From contig NC_091123.1 in the NCBI RefSeq assembly GCF_040183065.1, positions 106,614,821 to 106,678,820 on the forward strand: DNA of 64,000 bases. The letters are read 5' to 3'. Both the position numbers and the translations under genes were made by a program. Below the pieces are notes generated by a model that saw only the letters and a program-made list of their open reading frames with translations, made no database searches and was not told the origin of the DNA. The DNA comes from Periplaneta americana (lineage: Eukaryota > Arthropoda > Insecta > Blattodea > Blattidae). Shown in pieces: positions 23,557 through 34,520 of the stretch; position 1 is the first letter of the stretch; the number at the start of each line of letters is the position of its first letter.

Positions 23557-25398
23557 TGGAGGCGGTTCTAGTCCGGGGCAGGCCCTCCCCCCCCCCCCCC
23601 CCCCAGTTTTAATGAAATAGTTATTTTAAAATTCCTTAATTATTGCTGAATAAATTGCTCATTTACTTGATATAAAGCAAATTAATGAATTTAATTAACT
23701 TAATTTCACATTAATTTTTAAGTTTTATTTATTCTATATATCGTTAACTTAACTCCAAAACCTCGTAACTTGCTCCGATGTCGATTTTCACTTTTTGCGC
23801 ATTTTGAAAGTGTATTCACAGAGAAAGAAATTAAGTGGTTTCCTAATGGCCCAATATTAGCACAGTATTTTAAATTAACCTTCACTGCTTTGTCAGTGAA
23901 TGGATCTGTGGATATACTATCCAAAACACGCAAAAAGTGAAAATCGACATCCGAGTGAATGAGATATGAGATATTGGAAATAAGATAATGATATGCTATT
24001 TTTAACATACAGGTTATTTATTCTGTTTAAAAACTATAACAAATGAAATAAATTTTAAAAGTAATATTTTTAACATACATAGTACATCCTGTACATGCAC
24101 ACCACACTCAACATTTTAGATAGTTCTATACAACCAACAATGCTGTCTGCATTCGAAATATGGTATATCTGACAGTATCGATTGTCGGTTACACTAACAA
24201 TCACAGAAAGAATTTGTTGTTTCTAGTTTCGCAACAATTTTCAGTAGCAAATGATTAGTTGCTGATGCTAGTAGTGTTCTTATATTAGTTGCATTTTGTC
24301 TAAACAATGTAATATTTTGAAGTTTTTTTCCCCGTGATAAGTGCAAGTGCTTGTGCGATGAAAGTGTTTGTGAACCAAAATGTCTTAAACTCTCCTCCCA
24401 ACTTTGTGACTTAAATGCAAGTTCAAATATTTCTAATGTAGACAAACCTCCATGTGGTATAAATGCATTGATATCTCCCCAACTCCATGACATAAAGATG
24501 AGTGCAAATGTTTTTAATATAGACGAACCATTTGATATCAGTGCATCGATCTGTGATGGTTCATGCAAACCACATAAGTCAGTTTACAAACAAACATTAT
24601 TGTATAATAAGAAAAGTTTTAACAGTAAACGATTTGATAGGTAAATTCATTGAATACTCTGAGCATAAATATGCAGTTTTTTGTGTTCATTCTGATTCAA
24701 GCAATGCTGAACATGTTTTCACTAAATCTGGATTTTGCAATTGGAAAAAAATAGGAGAAAAAATTGCAAAGCATGTTGATAGTGAATGTCGTAAATCTTC
24801 AGTAGTGAAATGGAACAGTTTTCTGGAAAGTGAACATAGCAGCACAGTGATTTCAAAGCTAAGCGAGAAACACAAAGATGACATTATGTAACTGCTCAGC
24901 TGTGGCAACAATGGTCCAGGTTGCGTTACTTTGTGCTCGGCAAAACATTGGGCTTAGAAGTTATCGTGAAACATTTCGGATGACAATAATGATAGATAAT
25001 AATAAAGCAAATTTTATTGAAATTTTACAACTTATTAACCCTCACAACTTAGTTACTCTAGAATTTCATGCTACTTATTTGGGGTCTTTTTACCCCAAGA
25101 ATATTAATTGTCGTTAATAATTATTAGAGAGGTAGATTTTTGCAGTCGCGATAAATGCGAAAAGTTCCCAACTGCTATGTAATCACATAATTGTACCCTA
25201 GAGAGGGAATTTCATACCTTGCGGTGGTTTTCTAATCGACGATAAAATGCAAAATATAGGAGTTTCTGCGAATAAGTGCGAAATTGTAATTTTACGATTT
25301 TTTTTTAATTTTGCGTGCACTTTCGCCAGCCTTTAAATTTTTCTTGCACTTGGACATCCCCCCCCCCCCCCAGTTTTAAGCATCTAGAACCGTCACTG
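23557..25398 (+). mobile_element. hAT element relic with ZMYM-like zinc-finger segment
   Basis: The ends share GGTTCTAG in inverted orientation (left GGCGGTTCTAG, right CTAGAACCGTCAC). Flanking 8-mers GGTACCTG (23549-23556) and GATACCTG (25399-25406) match at 7 of 8. The + strand at about 24600-25060 encodes YAVFCVHSDSSNAEHVFTKS, GFCNWKKIGEKIAKHVDS, SSVVKWNSFLE and SKLSEKHKDDI, which resemble the TTF-type zinc finger region of ZMYM-related hAT proteins; the catalytic part is missing. Long C runs at 23587-23604 and 25358-25371 are each followed by AGTTTTAA. Confidence 0.6.
23776..23957. repeat. Inverted repeat nested in the hAT relic
   Basis: GATGTCGATTTTCACTTTTT (near 23778) and its exact complement (near 23934-23953) form about 24-bp perfect arms, with weaker similarity continuing on both sides, around a spacer of roughly 110 bp. 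It could be a small MITE or a foldback structure. Confidence 0.6.
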
Positions 25399-25764
25399 GA
25401 TACCTGGAAAGGCAAATTCATTGGTGGATGGAGGCATGTTCTCAAAACTGAAGCTGTTGTTAGCACACTTTTGACTGCAAGTCTCAAAAAGAGTCTAAAA
25501 GGTCCCATACACGCAAAGATTTACCTGGAGACAAACCTAAACCCAGAAGCAAATCTCTTTATGTATGGACAAAAAAGATTAAGACTTTCGGTTCAGAGGT
25601 AAGTCTCCAGAGTTCAGCAACTGTTTTAGATTTTCCAAATAGTGCTCTTCAAATTAAACTACAGAAAAAGTAAATATAGAAACAAACAATACTGCAAGTA
25701 TGTGGTCGAGATTCCGTTATGGTTTCATTTTAAGCAGTTCCCTGTAGTGTTTATAAGTTATAAC

Positions 25765-26971
25765 TAGAGCCTGGATTTTATGTAATATGAAAGAAAAAAA
25801 AAAAAAAAAGGAAATATGTAATAAATAAAAAATATATGACTTAAAATCTATGCATTATTAGATGTATTTTTGCCCACTGATAAAAAATTATAGATACACA
25901 TGTGATTCAATCTCATTTAATTATTGTTTGGAGGCTCAATTAATAATTAAATATTTTTTCATATTTTGTGTGGTCTTTGATTGTCTCGTCAATGGCAACC
26001 CATACATAGGAATCACCAAGTTAAGCTCTAATCATTTCTATTGTGTTTGTGTAGCAGGAGTTCAAATAATTTTTCCAGAGTGTTGATTCATTCAGAATAT
26101 TGAAGTCGCAGTATTTGCGTAGGAATGTTTGAAACTTTGGCACTCCAAGTTTATACAACGGTATGTTTGTGGAAACCATTGCCATGCATGAATATTAATT
26201 AAATTTATTGGTAGAAGACGAAGAAGGTTCCAGCACCACTTGCATAAGAAGAACTTGTTTTTTGACAGAGAACTTTTTTATTTGACGTGAAATTCAGTTT
26301 TTAAATGTTTGTCACACACTTTGCACAGCATGATTTTGCCGTCAATCGAAATCCAATATTTCAACTTGGATGCGACTGGCACCAAAGCAGTAGACTAGCT
26401 AGCTGTATCACCTGATGTCAGAATAAGCTTTTTAAGAAAACTGAAGGAAGTACTGTTTTTTTCAGAGCAACTGACTGGGGGTGTTTTTGTCAAACGGTCA
26501 TACCCACAGGGTAATTTTCACTCTTTCCTTTACCATGATAGCAGTACAATGACCACCCTTTGCATTGGTATTTGTTTCTTCTTTACCGTTACTACTTAAG
26601 GGATACACAATATGTTAGCATGGCAAAGGGATGTCCATTTTTTTTGACAATATGTTATTTTCAATTATTAAATTACTTTTATGCATTAGAGACAAAGAGC
26701 CAAGCTTTTTAAAACTTATAACTTGTAAGTTAAGTCGAGGAAAAATTGGTGAAAAGAATGAGTTTTCTTTCTAAATTGCAATATCCTTCAAAATATGTAA
26801 TATCCTTCAAAATATGTAATATATGTCAAAATATTTATTATGCACCAAAATATGTAAAAAATATGTAACTTAAAACTAAGGATCTTTTGGTGTGATTTGT
26901 CGACATTTTAGCTTTTCCTATAGCTACATATATAGGAACAGAACATGTAATAACATAAAATCCGGGCTCTA
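25765..26971 (-). mobile_element. Deleted hAT with 8-bp target duplication GTTATAAC
   Basis: 1,207 bp. The ends are inverted: TAGAGCCTGGATTTTATGT at the left and the complement of TAGAGCCCGGATTTTATGT at the right. A perfect duplication GTTATAAC flanks it (25757-25764 and 26972-26979). Inside, the - strand retains decayed N-terminal transposase coding: GKIMLCKVCDKHLKTEFHVK near 26330 and WVAIDETIKDHTKYE near 25980, the same family as the intact hAT at 10264 but broken and lacking the C-terminal half. The right side is rich in AAAATATGTAA motifs. Confidence 0.88.
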
Positions 26972-26979
26972 GTTATAAC

Positions 26980-27670
26980 AACAAAACTGCAGAGATACTA
27001 TTTAAGAATGGCATTTAGGAATGGCGAACGAATGAATATAGAACCATGAAGGAATAGTATTTCTTAAGTGATTTTATTTCTCCATGGGAAATAATTTATT
27101 TCAACGACCTCTTAAGGTTAACTGTAGGCCTAGGAGTTAAATCTGAGTGTGTATGAACAATCATCCAGTTCAAACATATCTTCCAGAAGTAAGTAAGTTT
27201 CCATTAAAGTTTTGCATATATGGGCCCTTTAGATTACTGTTTGCAGAGATGGCTATGCCATACACAATGTGTCAACATTATCTATCTTATCTATCCCTAC
27301 TGCATGAAACGTGTTTAAGCATTATGGAATCTGCAGAAATGGACCACATTTGGTCTTCATACCATAACTGCAACAGGAAAAACATATGAACATGATATTC
27401 CAGTAGAATGGCATACCGCCTCATTGTGGAAAAGAAGTTTGTGATTTTCTGAATAACATTTGACATCAGTTGTTATTGTTGTAGTGAGCCAATTATCTGA
27501 CATCCAAAATATCCAGACTTGACAGTACCCAATTTCTTCGTTTGAGGTTTTGTAAATAAAGTTATCTTTGCATAGCATATTACAGAAATTGTCTCAGCTT
27601 TTGAGATGGTTAAGGTCAACATAGGAAGGGATTTATTAATGTCATGGTGTGATTTATGTTGTGTATACTG
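26980..27670. other. Intron sequence, nothing recognised
   Basis: AT-rich sequence without a recognisable repeat partner or splice-bounded frame. Confidence 0.4.
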
Positions 27671-27672
27671 TA

Positions 27673-28250
27673 CAGACGTGTGCAAATTATTAGACTCAAA
27701 CGATAATATTAACATTTATTCTACAAAACTCATTTATTACACACTGTTTGCAACAATTAATATTTAGTATGAAACCCTTTGTTCTTTATCATCAATTCTA
27801 TGCAATTTGGCTTGCTGTTCTTGAGATTTTCACATTGTTTCTTGATATCTTCATCCCTGTGCCATATCTGGATAAGTGCTTCTATGAGGTCCACCTTGGT
27901 GGTAATCGTCGTTTTTTTTTTCTTTCTTTTTTTCTTTTCTCATAGACCAAAGATTTTCAATTGTATTTGCGTCTGGGCTGTTACCTGGCATGGGAAGGAC
28001 GTGTACATTATTTTCAGCCAGAAAATTAGTTACTGATCTGGCTTTGTGACAGGGTGCTCCATCCTACACGAAGACACATTCACCATCAGGGAACCAGTCC
28101 CTCATTTGTGGAAAAATTCGGGTTTCTAGGACTTTTTTGTACTGATCCTGTTGCATAGAGTCCTACAGAATTATTTTGTGGCCAGTAATTAATGATAATT
28201 ATGAAAATGTAAAAAATGTGGTGTTGAGTCTAATAATTTGCACATGTCTG
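27673..28250 (-). mobile_element. 5'-deleted Tc1 element
   Basis: 578 bp, TA-flanked (27671-27672, 28251-28252). The terminal inverted repeats begin CAGACGTGTGCAAATTATTA at the left and CAGACATGTGCAAATTATTA on the opposite strand at the right. The - strand retains the C-terminal transposase part: QDGAPCHKARSVTNFLAENN, LPMPGNSPDANTIENLW (last Asp and Glu of DD34E) and CENLKNSKPNCIELMI, with frameshifts. The N-terminal half is gone. Confidence 0.88.
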
Positions 28251-28536
28251 TACAATGATCGGCAGGTTGAGGTCTAATGTGGTTAAAACCACCATCCATC
28301 TGGAATGTATTTACAGATTACTGAAAACCGTTATCATGTTACAGTGTTTTTATTTTATGTCTTACTAAATGGATTACCCTGTATATTGTGATCAACATAT
28401 AATTCCAGTTTTGCATAATATACAGTAACATAGAATTTTTTTGAATTGCAATATTGAGGGAAAAGTAATACTTTTAGGCGAATGTTGAAAGTTTGATAGT
28501 GTTAATTTTTTAACATAAAAATGTATAATTTTATAG

Positions 28537-28665
28537 GTATTCTACTGGTAAATTGACACATAATCTTAATCTTCGTTCTGTGTACTCTCATGGCAAAAAC
28601 ATAGAAGACTACGAAGTTACTACAAAGCAAAATGGATGGGTTACTGTGGACTATATATTTTACAG
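28537..28665 (+). CDS. angel: angel-like protein, penultimate coding exon
   Basis: Bounded by a TTTTATAG acceptor and a CAG-GTTTGT donor. It encodes YSTGKLTHNLNLRSVYSH, KNIEDYEVTTKQ and WVTVDYIFY. The LRSVYSH...EVTT...TVDYIFYS pattern is characteristic of the C-terminal third of Angel proteins within the EEP fold. The exon begins with one base completing a Gly codon from 12987 and ends with two bases that make Ser with the first base of the next exon, so both introns are phase 2. Confidence 0.8.
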
Positions 28666-29362
28666 GTTTGTGACTTGTTTATATATTTTAAAAAACCAGG
28701 AAATAGTAATGTTTTTAGTTTTTAGCTTATTTTTAACGACACTTCAAAATATCCTTCATATTTAATTGTCATTTTTGTTACGAAAATTTGGCCATTACAA
28801 TAGTTAAAGGTAAGGTACGGGAAAGCCATAGCTGCAGAGTCAAATCCCGTCTAGACTAGGGTTTAGCTCACATCAGAGGAGTCTTACTGTATGTCTTATT
28901 TAATATCAGATCGTAAAAAGAAGCCTAAATAAAGGATTGAGGTCAAGTCATTAGGCATGTGTAACCTTTGGATGTATGGAGTATAATGAACGAGGATGGG
29001 ATGAATTGTTGGAGTGTCTTGGACAGTTTTGAGATTGTCTTTCTCCGTAAATGTGGATAAATTAAAAGAAAACAAGTTTTAAATATTCTAGGATTTTGTT
29101 AAGAAATGTTCAACTTCTGGTGTAGCTGCTGAATGTTTAAATTGTAATGGAAGGAATATGCTCAAATGTTTCATCTTCAGATAAATATTAAGGTAGAAAG
29201 TGCACTTCATATTTATATTATAATTACCCACTTAGTTACCTTATAAATTATGGATTATTCATTTGAGTCCACTATGCAGTGATAGTTCGTGAAAAATTGA
29301 CATGATTACATAGCCTTGATACTGTAATATCACTAACATGAAATTTGTATGTATTTTTATAG

Positions 29363-29531
29363 CTGTACTGGAAAGAAAGCTAAAAAGAAGAAAACGGAAG
29401 GAAACCTGAAGCTTGTATCCAGATACACGTTGTTAAAAGGATATGAAGCAGAATCATTTGGTCCCATCCCAAACATGGCTTCACCATCTGATCACTATCC
29501 TTTACTTGCCACATTCTTTTATGATTTTTGA
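29363..29531 (+). CDS. angel: angel-like protein, last coding exon
   Basis: The acceptor TTTTTATAG precedes 29363. It encodes CTGKKAKKKKTEGNLKLVSR, YTLLKGYEAESFGPIPNM and SPSDHYPLLATFFYDF before TGA at 29529-29531. SDHYPL carries the terminal Asp-His of the EEP catalytic fold, and LKLVSRYTLL...GPIPN matches the Angel C-terminus. A basic KKAKKKK stretch follows the splice junction. A polyadenylation signal AATAAA lies at 29634-29639, about 100 nt after the stop. Confidence 0.82.
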
Positions 29532-29660
29532 GTATCATACTATTTTGATGTCTTTTCTGTTCCACGGGAAGTTACACTTTCTTTTCTTTTATTGCTTGAT
29601 AACAAGAAAACCAGCACATAAACAAATTAATCAAATAAAGTATGAAAAACAGTATTTAGA
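29532..29660 (+). terminator. Probable 3' UTR and poly(A) signal of the angel-like gene
   Basis: AATAAA at 29634-29639 is the first canonical signal after the stop at 29531. Cleavage would be expected 10-30 nt later. No other coding frame intervenes. Confidence 0.5.
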
Positions 29661-29795
29661 GATGGAGATTTGATATTCATTACTTCTTACCTAATATATG
29701 ATCTCTTGAATGTGTATTTCGAAATTCAAATGTGATATTAATGATGCTGAAATTCCTACAGATGGATAGAAAAACTCTATAAATTCTGTTATAAC

Positions 29796-30722
29796 TAGGC
29801 TTCAAGTCTTGCGACCCGATACAATAAGTTTACTGTGCATGTACTACAGGTTGTTGACTCGCTGCAGGTAGTGAAAGGTAGAGATGTGTTGAGGTAACAA
29901 CGTTGCTATTTGGAGTAGAGTACGGTAGTGGGGAAACACATACATATGTACATTCTGAAAGTAAATATATATTACACAATGACAATGTCAAAAGAATGTG
30001 AAAAGCATTTACTCTCCTGTCTTTTATAAGCATTTGTGTTTAATTATACACAGTGTTAATGGTGGAAATAAACATATCACAATTTTAATTTCTTCATTTA
30101 TCCTATTGGTCGTCTTTAGAAATTGCAGTTACAGTACCGAATTGCAATGTACTTCAAGATAAATTCTCAGTGTCTCAAACATAAATCTTTTTCGGTTCTC
30201 TGCTAAACAAAGTTTGTACTGTGAAAAGCTCCGCTCTACGTCGTATGACATGATAGGACCGAAACGAAAAAAACCTAACATCATTGCAGTCTCTAAGAGA
30301 TAGTCATTTATTCTCAGTGGACTCTATGTCCACTAATTTGCTGTTTATGTTACACAATGTTTCATGTACGTTATTTTTACATAAAATTGATTTCCACTTC
30401 TTTTTTAAACGTTCAGTAACTGGTATACTTGGTGTTTCATTAATTCTCTGTGTCATTTCCTCAACTAATTTGAGGGCTTCCAGCATCTCTTGCTCTGACT
30501 TTTCTAGCTGTTTAATAGTTTCAGACACAGTTTGAAAATAGGTTTGTAAGAAAACCAAATTATTCGTCAGAACCTTCAAATCCAGAGTGTTTTTCTTTGT
30601 GTATTTGTTGCCATTCATTCTACAGTGCCCCCACCCACTGTTTGCTTTACCACTATACTCAGTACACCATTATGCGGAGTTCCCTCTGAACTGCTCTATT
30701 GGGTCCGGAGTCACGAAGCTTA
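29796..30722 (-). mobile_element. Deleted hAT with 8-bp target duplication GTTATAAC
   Basis: 927 bp. Duplication GTTATAAC at 29788-29795 and 30723-30730. The ends are imperfect inverted repeats (TAGGCTTCAAGTCTTGCGAC versus TAAGCTTCGTGACTCCGGAC, both continuing to CC-ATA). The - strand keeps the transposase C-terminal region: a 104-codon frame (30618-30304; NLVFLQTYFQTVSETIKQL and a Glu/Lys-rich helical part), then after one in-frame TGA the dimerisation motif [20 protein letters not shown] (about 30225-30165). It belongs to the same family as the intact hAT at 10264. Confidence 0.82.
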
Positions 30723-30730
30723 GTTATAAC

Positions 30731-32148
30731 ATTCTTTATATCTCAGTTTTTGGTCAGTTTTAAACTAATTTTCATACATAACTCTAATGGCTAATACAAA
30801 TAACTAATGAACAACTCTTAATTTTTTATGATAAAAAACTGTAGTCAAATGCTGGAGAAGATAGATCTCGACTCTCTCATATTGAGAAAGATTATCGTAT
30901 TACAAAATAAAATTAATAAAGTCTAGACACGTTGAGAGAGAGCCTTTTCAGTCAGAAGATTTAGGTATCCCTTTCTTTTGGTCTTCCTTTGGTAGGAAAG
31001 AAATGGTAATGTGCATTACCTCACGAAACAGTTCAAAATAAATTATTTTATTGGGCATTTCCACTATAATACAGTTAATTTAAGATTTTCCTTACCTAGA
31101 ATTTGATTGTTGTGGTGGTTGAATTTTAAGAGAAAAGCAGCACTGTTATAGAAACAAGTTGTGCTGATTTGTGAAGATGTTACGTTACAACTCATATTAG
31201 AGCTCATATGTCTTTATTCTGGCTTTAAGGACTGTAACAGATACAACTAGTAAGATTTTTCTGTGAACTCAGGAAATTAAACACATTGTTTTATATTACT
31301 AGTGTTAAGATGATTAATATTCAGTTTAAAGTTACTAACTACATATAAATTAATTTTTGTTATGAAATCTATTCATTTGCATAACATGGATTTTCTAAAT
31401 ATGACATTCTTTGCTGAGCTCGTAACATCTCAACCAACTGAAAAGAAATTTATGGTTCAAAAAAGCATTATGAAATAAATTGACTTACAGATTTTTCTGT
31501 CCAACTGTAATGTTTCTTCCTCGATATAAGCACATTATAAATGATATTAGTTCACATAGTCTTTGAAATCATTCTTCGTTTATTGTTAAAACAAGTTTTA
31601 GTGATTTGTAACAGCAACATTTGAAACTTGTTTTCACTACTACCTACTTATTAAAGCAAATGGAAGTTTTTCACGTGTAAATTTATGAATGTACAATCAT
31701 GTTTTAAAATAGAATCATAATTCATCTCTTAGGAAAATAATTGTAACAAAAATTTTGGTACATGATATGTATAAGTTTATAAATACATAATTTTGGAATT
31801 CTAATTTGGTAAATTCTTCAGTGTGCATTATAGGTGGTGACATTGCAGTTTACTAACCTTAACACATTGTTAACATTTTCTGGTAGTTGATGTTCATGTC
31901 AGTTGTTTGCCAGCTTTGGAAATCTTAAGATTTTTACATTTACGTTATTCTTCTTGTTTCACTTCATATATGTTGTAGGTTAGCAAGAGAACTTTTTTGA
32001 ACTGTACAAGAATAAATTTATTGATAAAGTGACACAATTTGTTCAAATTTTTTTATATTGCTGTAAGCATTTACAAGTAGTAACAGAACATTTGTTGTAC
32101 TGACGTGCACTTTACTAAAAGATTATTATTTTCACTATCATCTGATGG
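30731..32148. other. Intergenic AT-rich sequence, nothing recognised
   Basis: No open frame with family features, no tRNA, and no repeat partner seen within the window. Confidence 0.4.
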
Positions 32149-32256
32149 GAAAGGAACTGGCCACCCTACCTCATTAACCCCTGGCCTAATTGCCTCATGA
32201 GTGATGCCTTATTGGTGTTATTTATGAGGTTCAAACCTGTCTTCGGACAGTTGACT
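32149..32256 (-). repeat. Interspersed repeat family R4, copy 1
   Basis: The - strand matches 47450-47555: GTCAACTGTCCGAAGACAGG, then AACACCAATAAGGCATCAC and GGTGGCCAGTTCCTTTC. Similarity stops after GTTCCTTTC. The class is not evident. Two C runs (32279-32288 and 32300-32312) lie just to its right. Confidence 0.65.
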
Positions 32257-32784
32257 AAACAACATCTGATTATAATTTCCCCCCCCCCTTTTGCTTCCTC
32301 CCCCCCCCCCCCAAGTATTTGGATATCGACTAAAATTTTTGACAAATTATTTTGTACAATTTAGAAATTTATTTTGCTTATGAAATATTGCTAACCCTTA
32401 AATGACCAGAAATTCATTTGTATGTAAGCTGTGAAGTATTGGCTTTTTGTGACTGAGCAAATATTACGGAAATTTGTTATGGCAAAACACATTAAAACAG
32501 TTTAAAATGTCCACTTGAAAGTGTTGTTAAAGAAGTGGGTATTTGTGGAAATAAAATGTTAGAAAAAGTTTTCCAGATTATCTTTTTTGACAATATAGAA
32601 ACTTCCTTATAATTAAAAGAAAATATGAATATATTCGTTACTGTAGGTACGTTAACAGAAAGCCACAATTTAAGTCACACAGAATTATGTTCACTCAGAG
32701 TTGGGTTTCTGGCGTCTTGTCAGCCCATTTGAGTTGTGTGGATATAAAGGGAAGAATTGTGACCGTGTCGTGTATGGTTCCTAG

Positions 32785-32870
32785 GTTAGCTCAGTTGGTA
32801 GAGCATTCGTGTGCTAAGAGAAGGGTTCCAGGATCGATACCCGGCCCTGGAACAATTTGTCTCTTGAAAT
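32785..32870 (+). mobile_element. tRNA-like sequence, probable SINE head or tRNA pseudogene
   Basis: Contains an A-box-like GGTTAGCTCAGTTGGTAGAG and a B-box-like GGATCGATACC, spaced as in tRNA. The D arm is good; the T loop reads ATCGATA instead of TTCGANY, the T stem has a mismatch and the acceptor stem does not pair convincingly. A functional tRNA is therefore unlikely. Confidence 0.45.
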
Positions 32871-33257
32871 TATTCAAACCTGCTTTACAGGGAGCTACTA
32901 CCTGAAAGCCAGATTTGGATAAAACAAAATAATTATGTTGATGTTTTAGCTGCCAACAAACTTACATTAATGTGGGTGGGGATGTATACATGAAATACAA
33001 TTATTAGCTTGATTATAACATTTTAAATATTATACTGTCTTCAGAAGTCTGATCCTTCCTACAGTACAGTACAAAAAACAGTTGCCAAAGACTCTTAAAC
33101 ATGACAGTCATATGTATTATTTACTTGATATAAGTTTACTGGTGACTGAAATGTGAACTAATATTGTTAATACTGGTATTAGTAGATCAACAATAAACAG
33201 TTTAATCCGTGGTTATCATCTGTAACAACTTTTAATAATGCTTTGATTCCGATTATA

Positions 33258-34299
33258 CAGTAGAACCCCAATTATCCGACACCCTATTAACCAATCGGCA
33301 GATTATCCGACTGTCTCACATTTTCTCTCTCTCTTCCTCTCCCCTTTTTTTTAGTGCAGAACAAAATATGAAGTCCTATGCAGTTACTTGTTAGAGGGGG
33401 TGTTTTTTTCCAACTTGTAAATTAGTCATTACCTGCTTTCAATGTAATGACTCCAAGAACTTCCACACAATTGTAAAATCCGTATACCATTCAGTTCTTG
33501 TCCTACTTTTGAAGTGGCCATACTGTAGGCCTATAACTTATATTATATAAAATATTGAATTCGGAACACTTCAAAATCTGTGCTTCAGTGGCTGACCATG
33601 ATAATATCTTTGAAAAATATTGGAGTGCAAGAGGTCAAATGACTTTATTGTCAAATGCCTGGCATTAGAAAACAACAACAACATCAACATATAAAATGTG
33701 TTCCATGGCTGTCGAAAGAAACGAAAAAAGCGTAAATAATTTAGGGGTTGGGAAAGCAAAAATTTTATTTAATGTTGAATCAGAATATGAGATTAGTGTT
33801 ACAGCTGTGTGCGATTTAATAAAAAATCCAGAGTGTAAAGTGTATGAGTAAGTTACCTATGTAAATCTACAACATGAGACCTCTATTCCTATATATTCAT
33901 ATTGTAGACAATCATCACAAGGCGTTCCTTTGGTCCTTAAAACCAGACTTAAATTAGTTAAATTCTGATACTCTAACTAGCATGTTAAATACAAGACCAT
34001 GGAAAAAATTAGGTCTATGTATACGAATTGAACAAAGCACAATGACTCAAGCACAACTATTAAAAGAGACAAAACTCATATGGAATAGCTCCCCATATGA
34101 GTTCTAGAAATAGAAGCTACCCCCATTCAGGAGGCTATAGCCCTTAATGGGACACATTTGGCCCCATTTATTCATTCATTCATTCATTATGCACTTAATT
34201 TATGAAAATTTTTTGTGGTATCGGTACAGATTATCAGATTTTTTCGATCAACCATTCAATTCACCCCTTTCATTACCACGGATAATAGAGGTTCTACTG
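33258..34299. mobile_element. pogo/Tigger-like element containing a LINE tail
   Basis: TA-flanked (33256-33257, 34300-34301). The inverted ends begin CAGTAGAACCCCAATTATCC at the left and CAGTAGAACCTCTATTATCC on the opposite strand at the right (18 of 20 identical), a typical Tigger terminus. It carries a LINE 3' end at 33554-33688. A short + strand stretch near 33745 (GVGKAKILFNVESEYEISVT, ending AVCDLIKN) loosely recalls a pogo HTH but is not convincing. Confidence 0.82.
33554..33688 (+). mobile_element. 5'-truncated LINE tail (family C) nested in the Tigger-like element
   Basis: The + strand reads KICASVADHDNIFEKYWSAR then GQMTLLSNAWH and a TAG, followed by AAAACAACAACAACATC. This is the same C-terminus and tail as the LINE at 49235-49747. 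ATATAAAAT flanks it (33545-33553 and 33689-33697), a likely 9-bp target duplication. Confidence 0.8.
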
Positions 34300-34469
34300 T
34301 ACATGTATTGCATCTTGCTTCTCAAAGTTCCTTCCATGTCTTTATACACATTTAAAAACAAAAAACAGCAGGCACCCTTACTCCTAAACAGTGCAATTAC
34401 TCGTATATCATATGGAATATAGGTATACGGGAGGTGACACATTTATGATTGATATACATTTGATTTTTT

Positions 34470-34506
34470 GACTTTTTTGTCAAACGCCTGGCATTAGAAA
34501 ACAACA
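34470..34506 (+). mobile_element. 37-nt LINE family C insertion with 14-bp target duplication
   Basis: The inserted sequence is only the last few codons and tail of LINE family C (TTGTCAAACGCCTGGCATTA, then GAAAACAACA). It is bounded by a perfect repeat ACATTTGATTTTTT at 34456-34469 and 34507-34520. The edges may shift by a base or two because of shared A/C residues. Confidence 0.8.
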
Positions 34507-34520
34507 ACATTTGATTTTTT

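Larger units (their letters stand above)
12988..28536 (+). other. 15.5-kb intron of the angel-like gene, filled with transposons
   Basis: A phase-2 intron with GT at its start and TTATAG at its end. It contains SINE copies (13090, 19560, 21138, 22749), mariner relics (13365, 21640), hAT derivatives (14127, 23557, 25765), LINE relics (15028-17705), a pogo/THAP exon pair (20125-20922) and a Tc1 (27673). Most recognisable transposon genes lie antisense to the host transcript. Confidence 0.6.

Noticed and set aside
28800-28880. Possible SINE head (GTCAAATCCCGTC)
   Set aside because: Only a weak B-box-like match, no A box at the right distance and no target duplication.
30304-30618. 104-codon helical protein as a possible small host gene
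   Set aside because: The same frame continues past one TGA into a hAT VERSFS domain and the whole lies inside a hAT with a GTTATAAC duplication.
32785-32870. Functional tRNA gene
   Set aside because: T loop, T stem and acceptor stem do not fit a cloverleaf; kept only as a tRNA-like or SINE feature.
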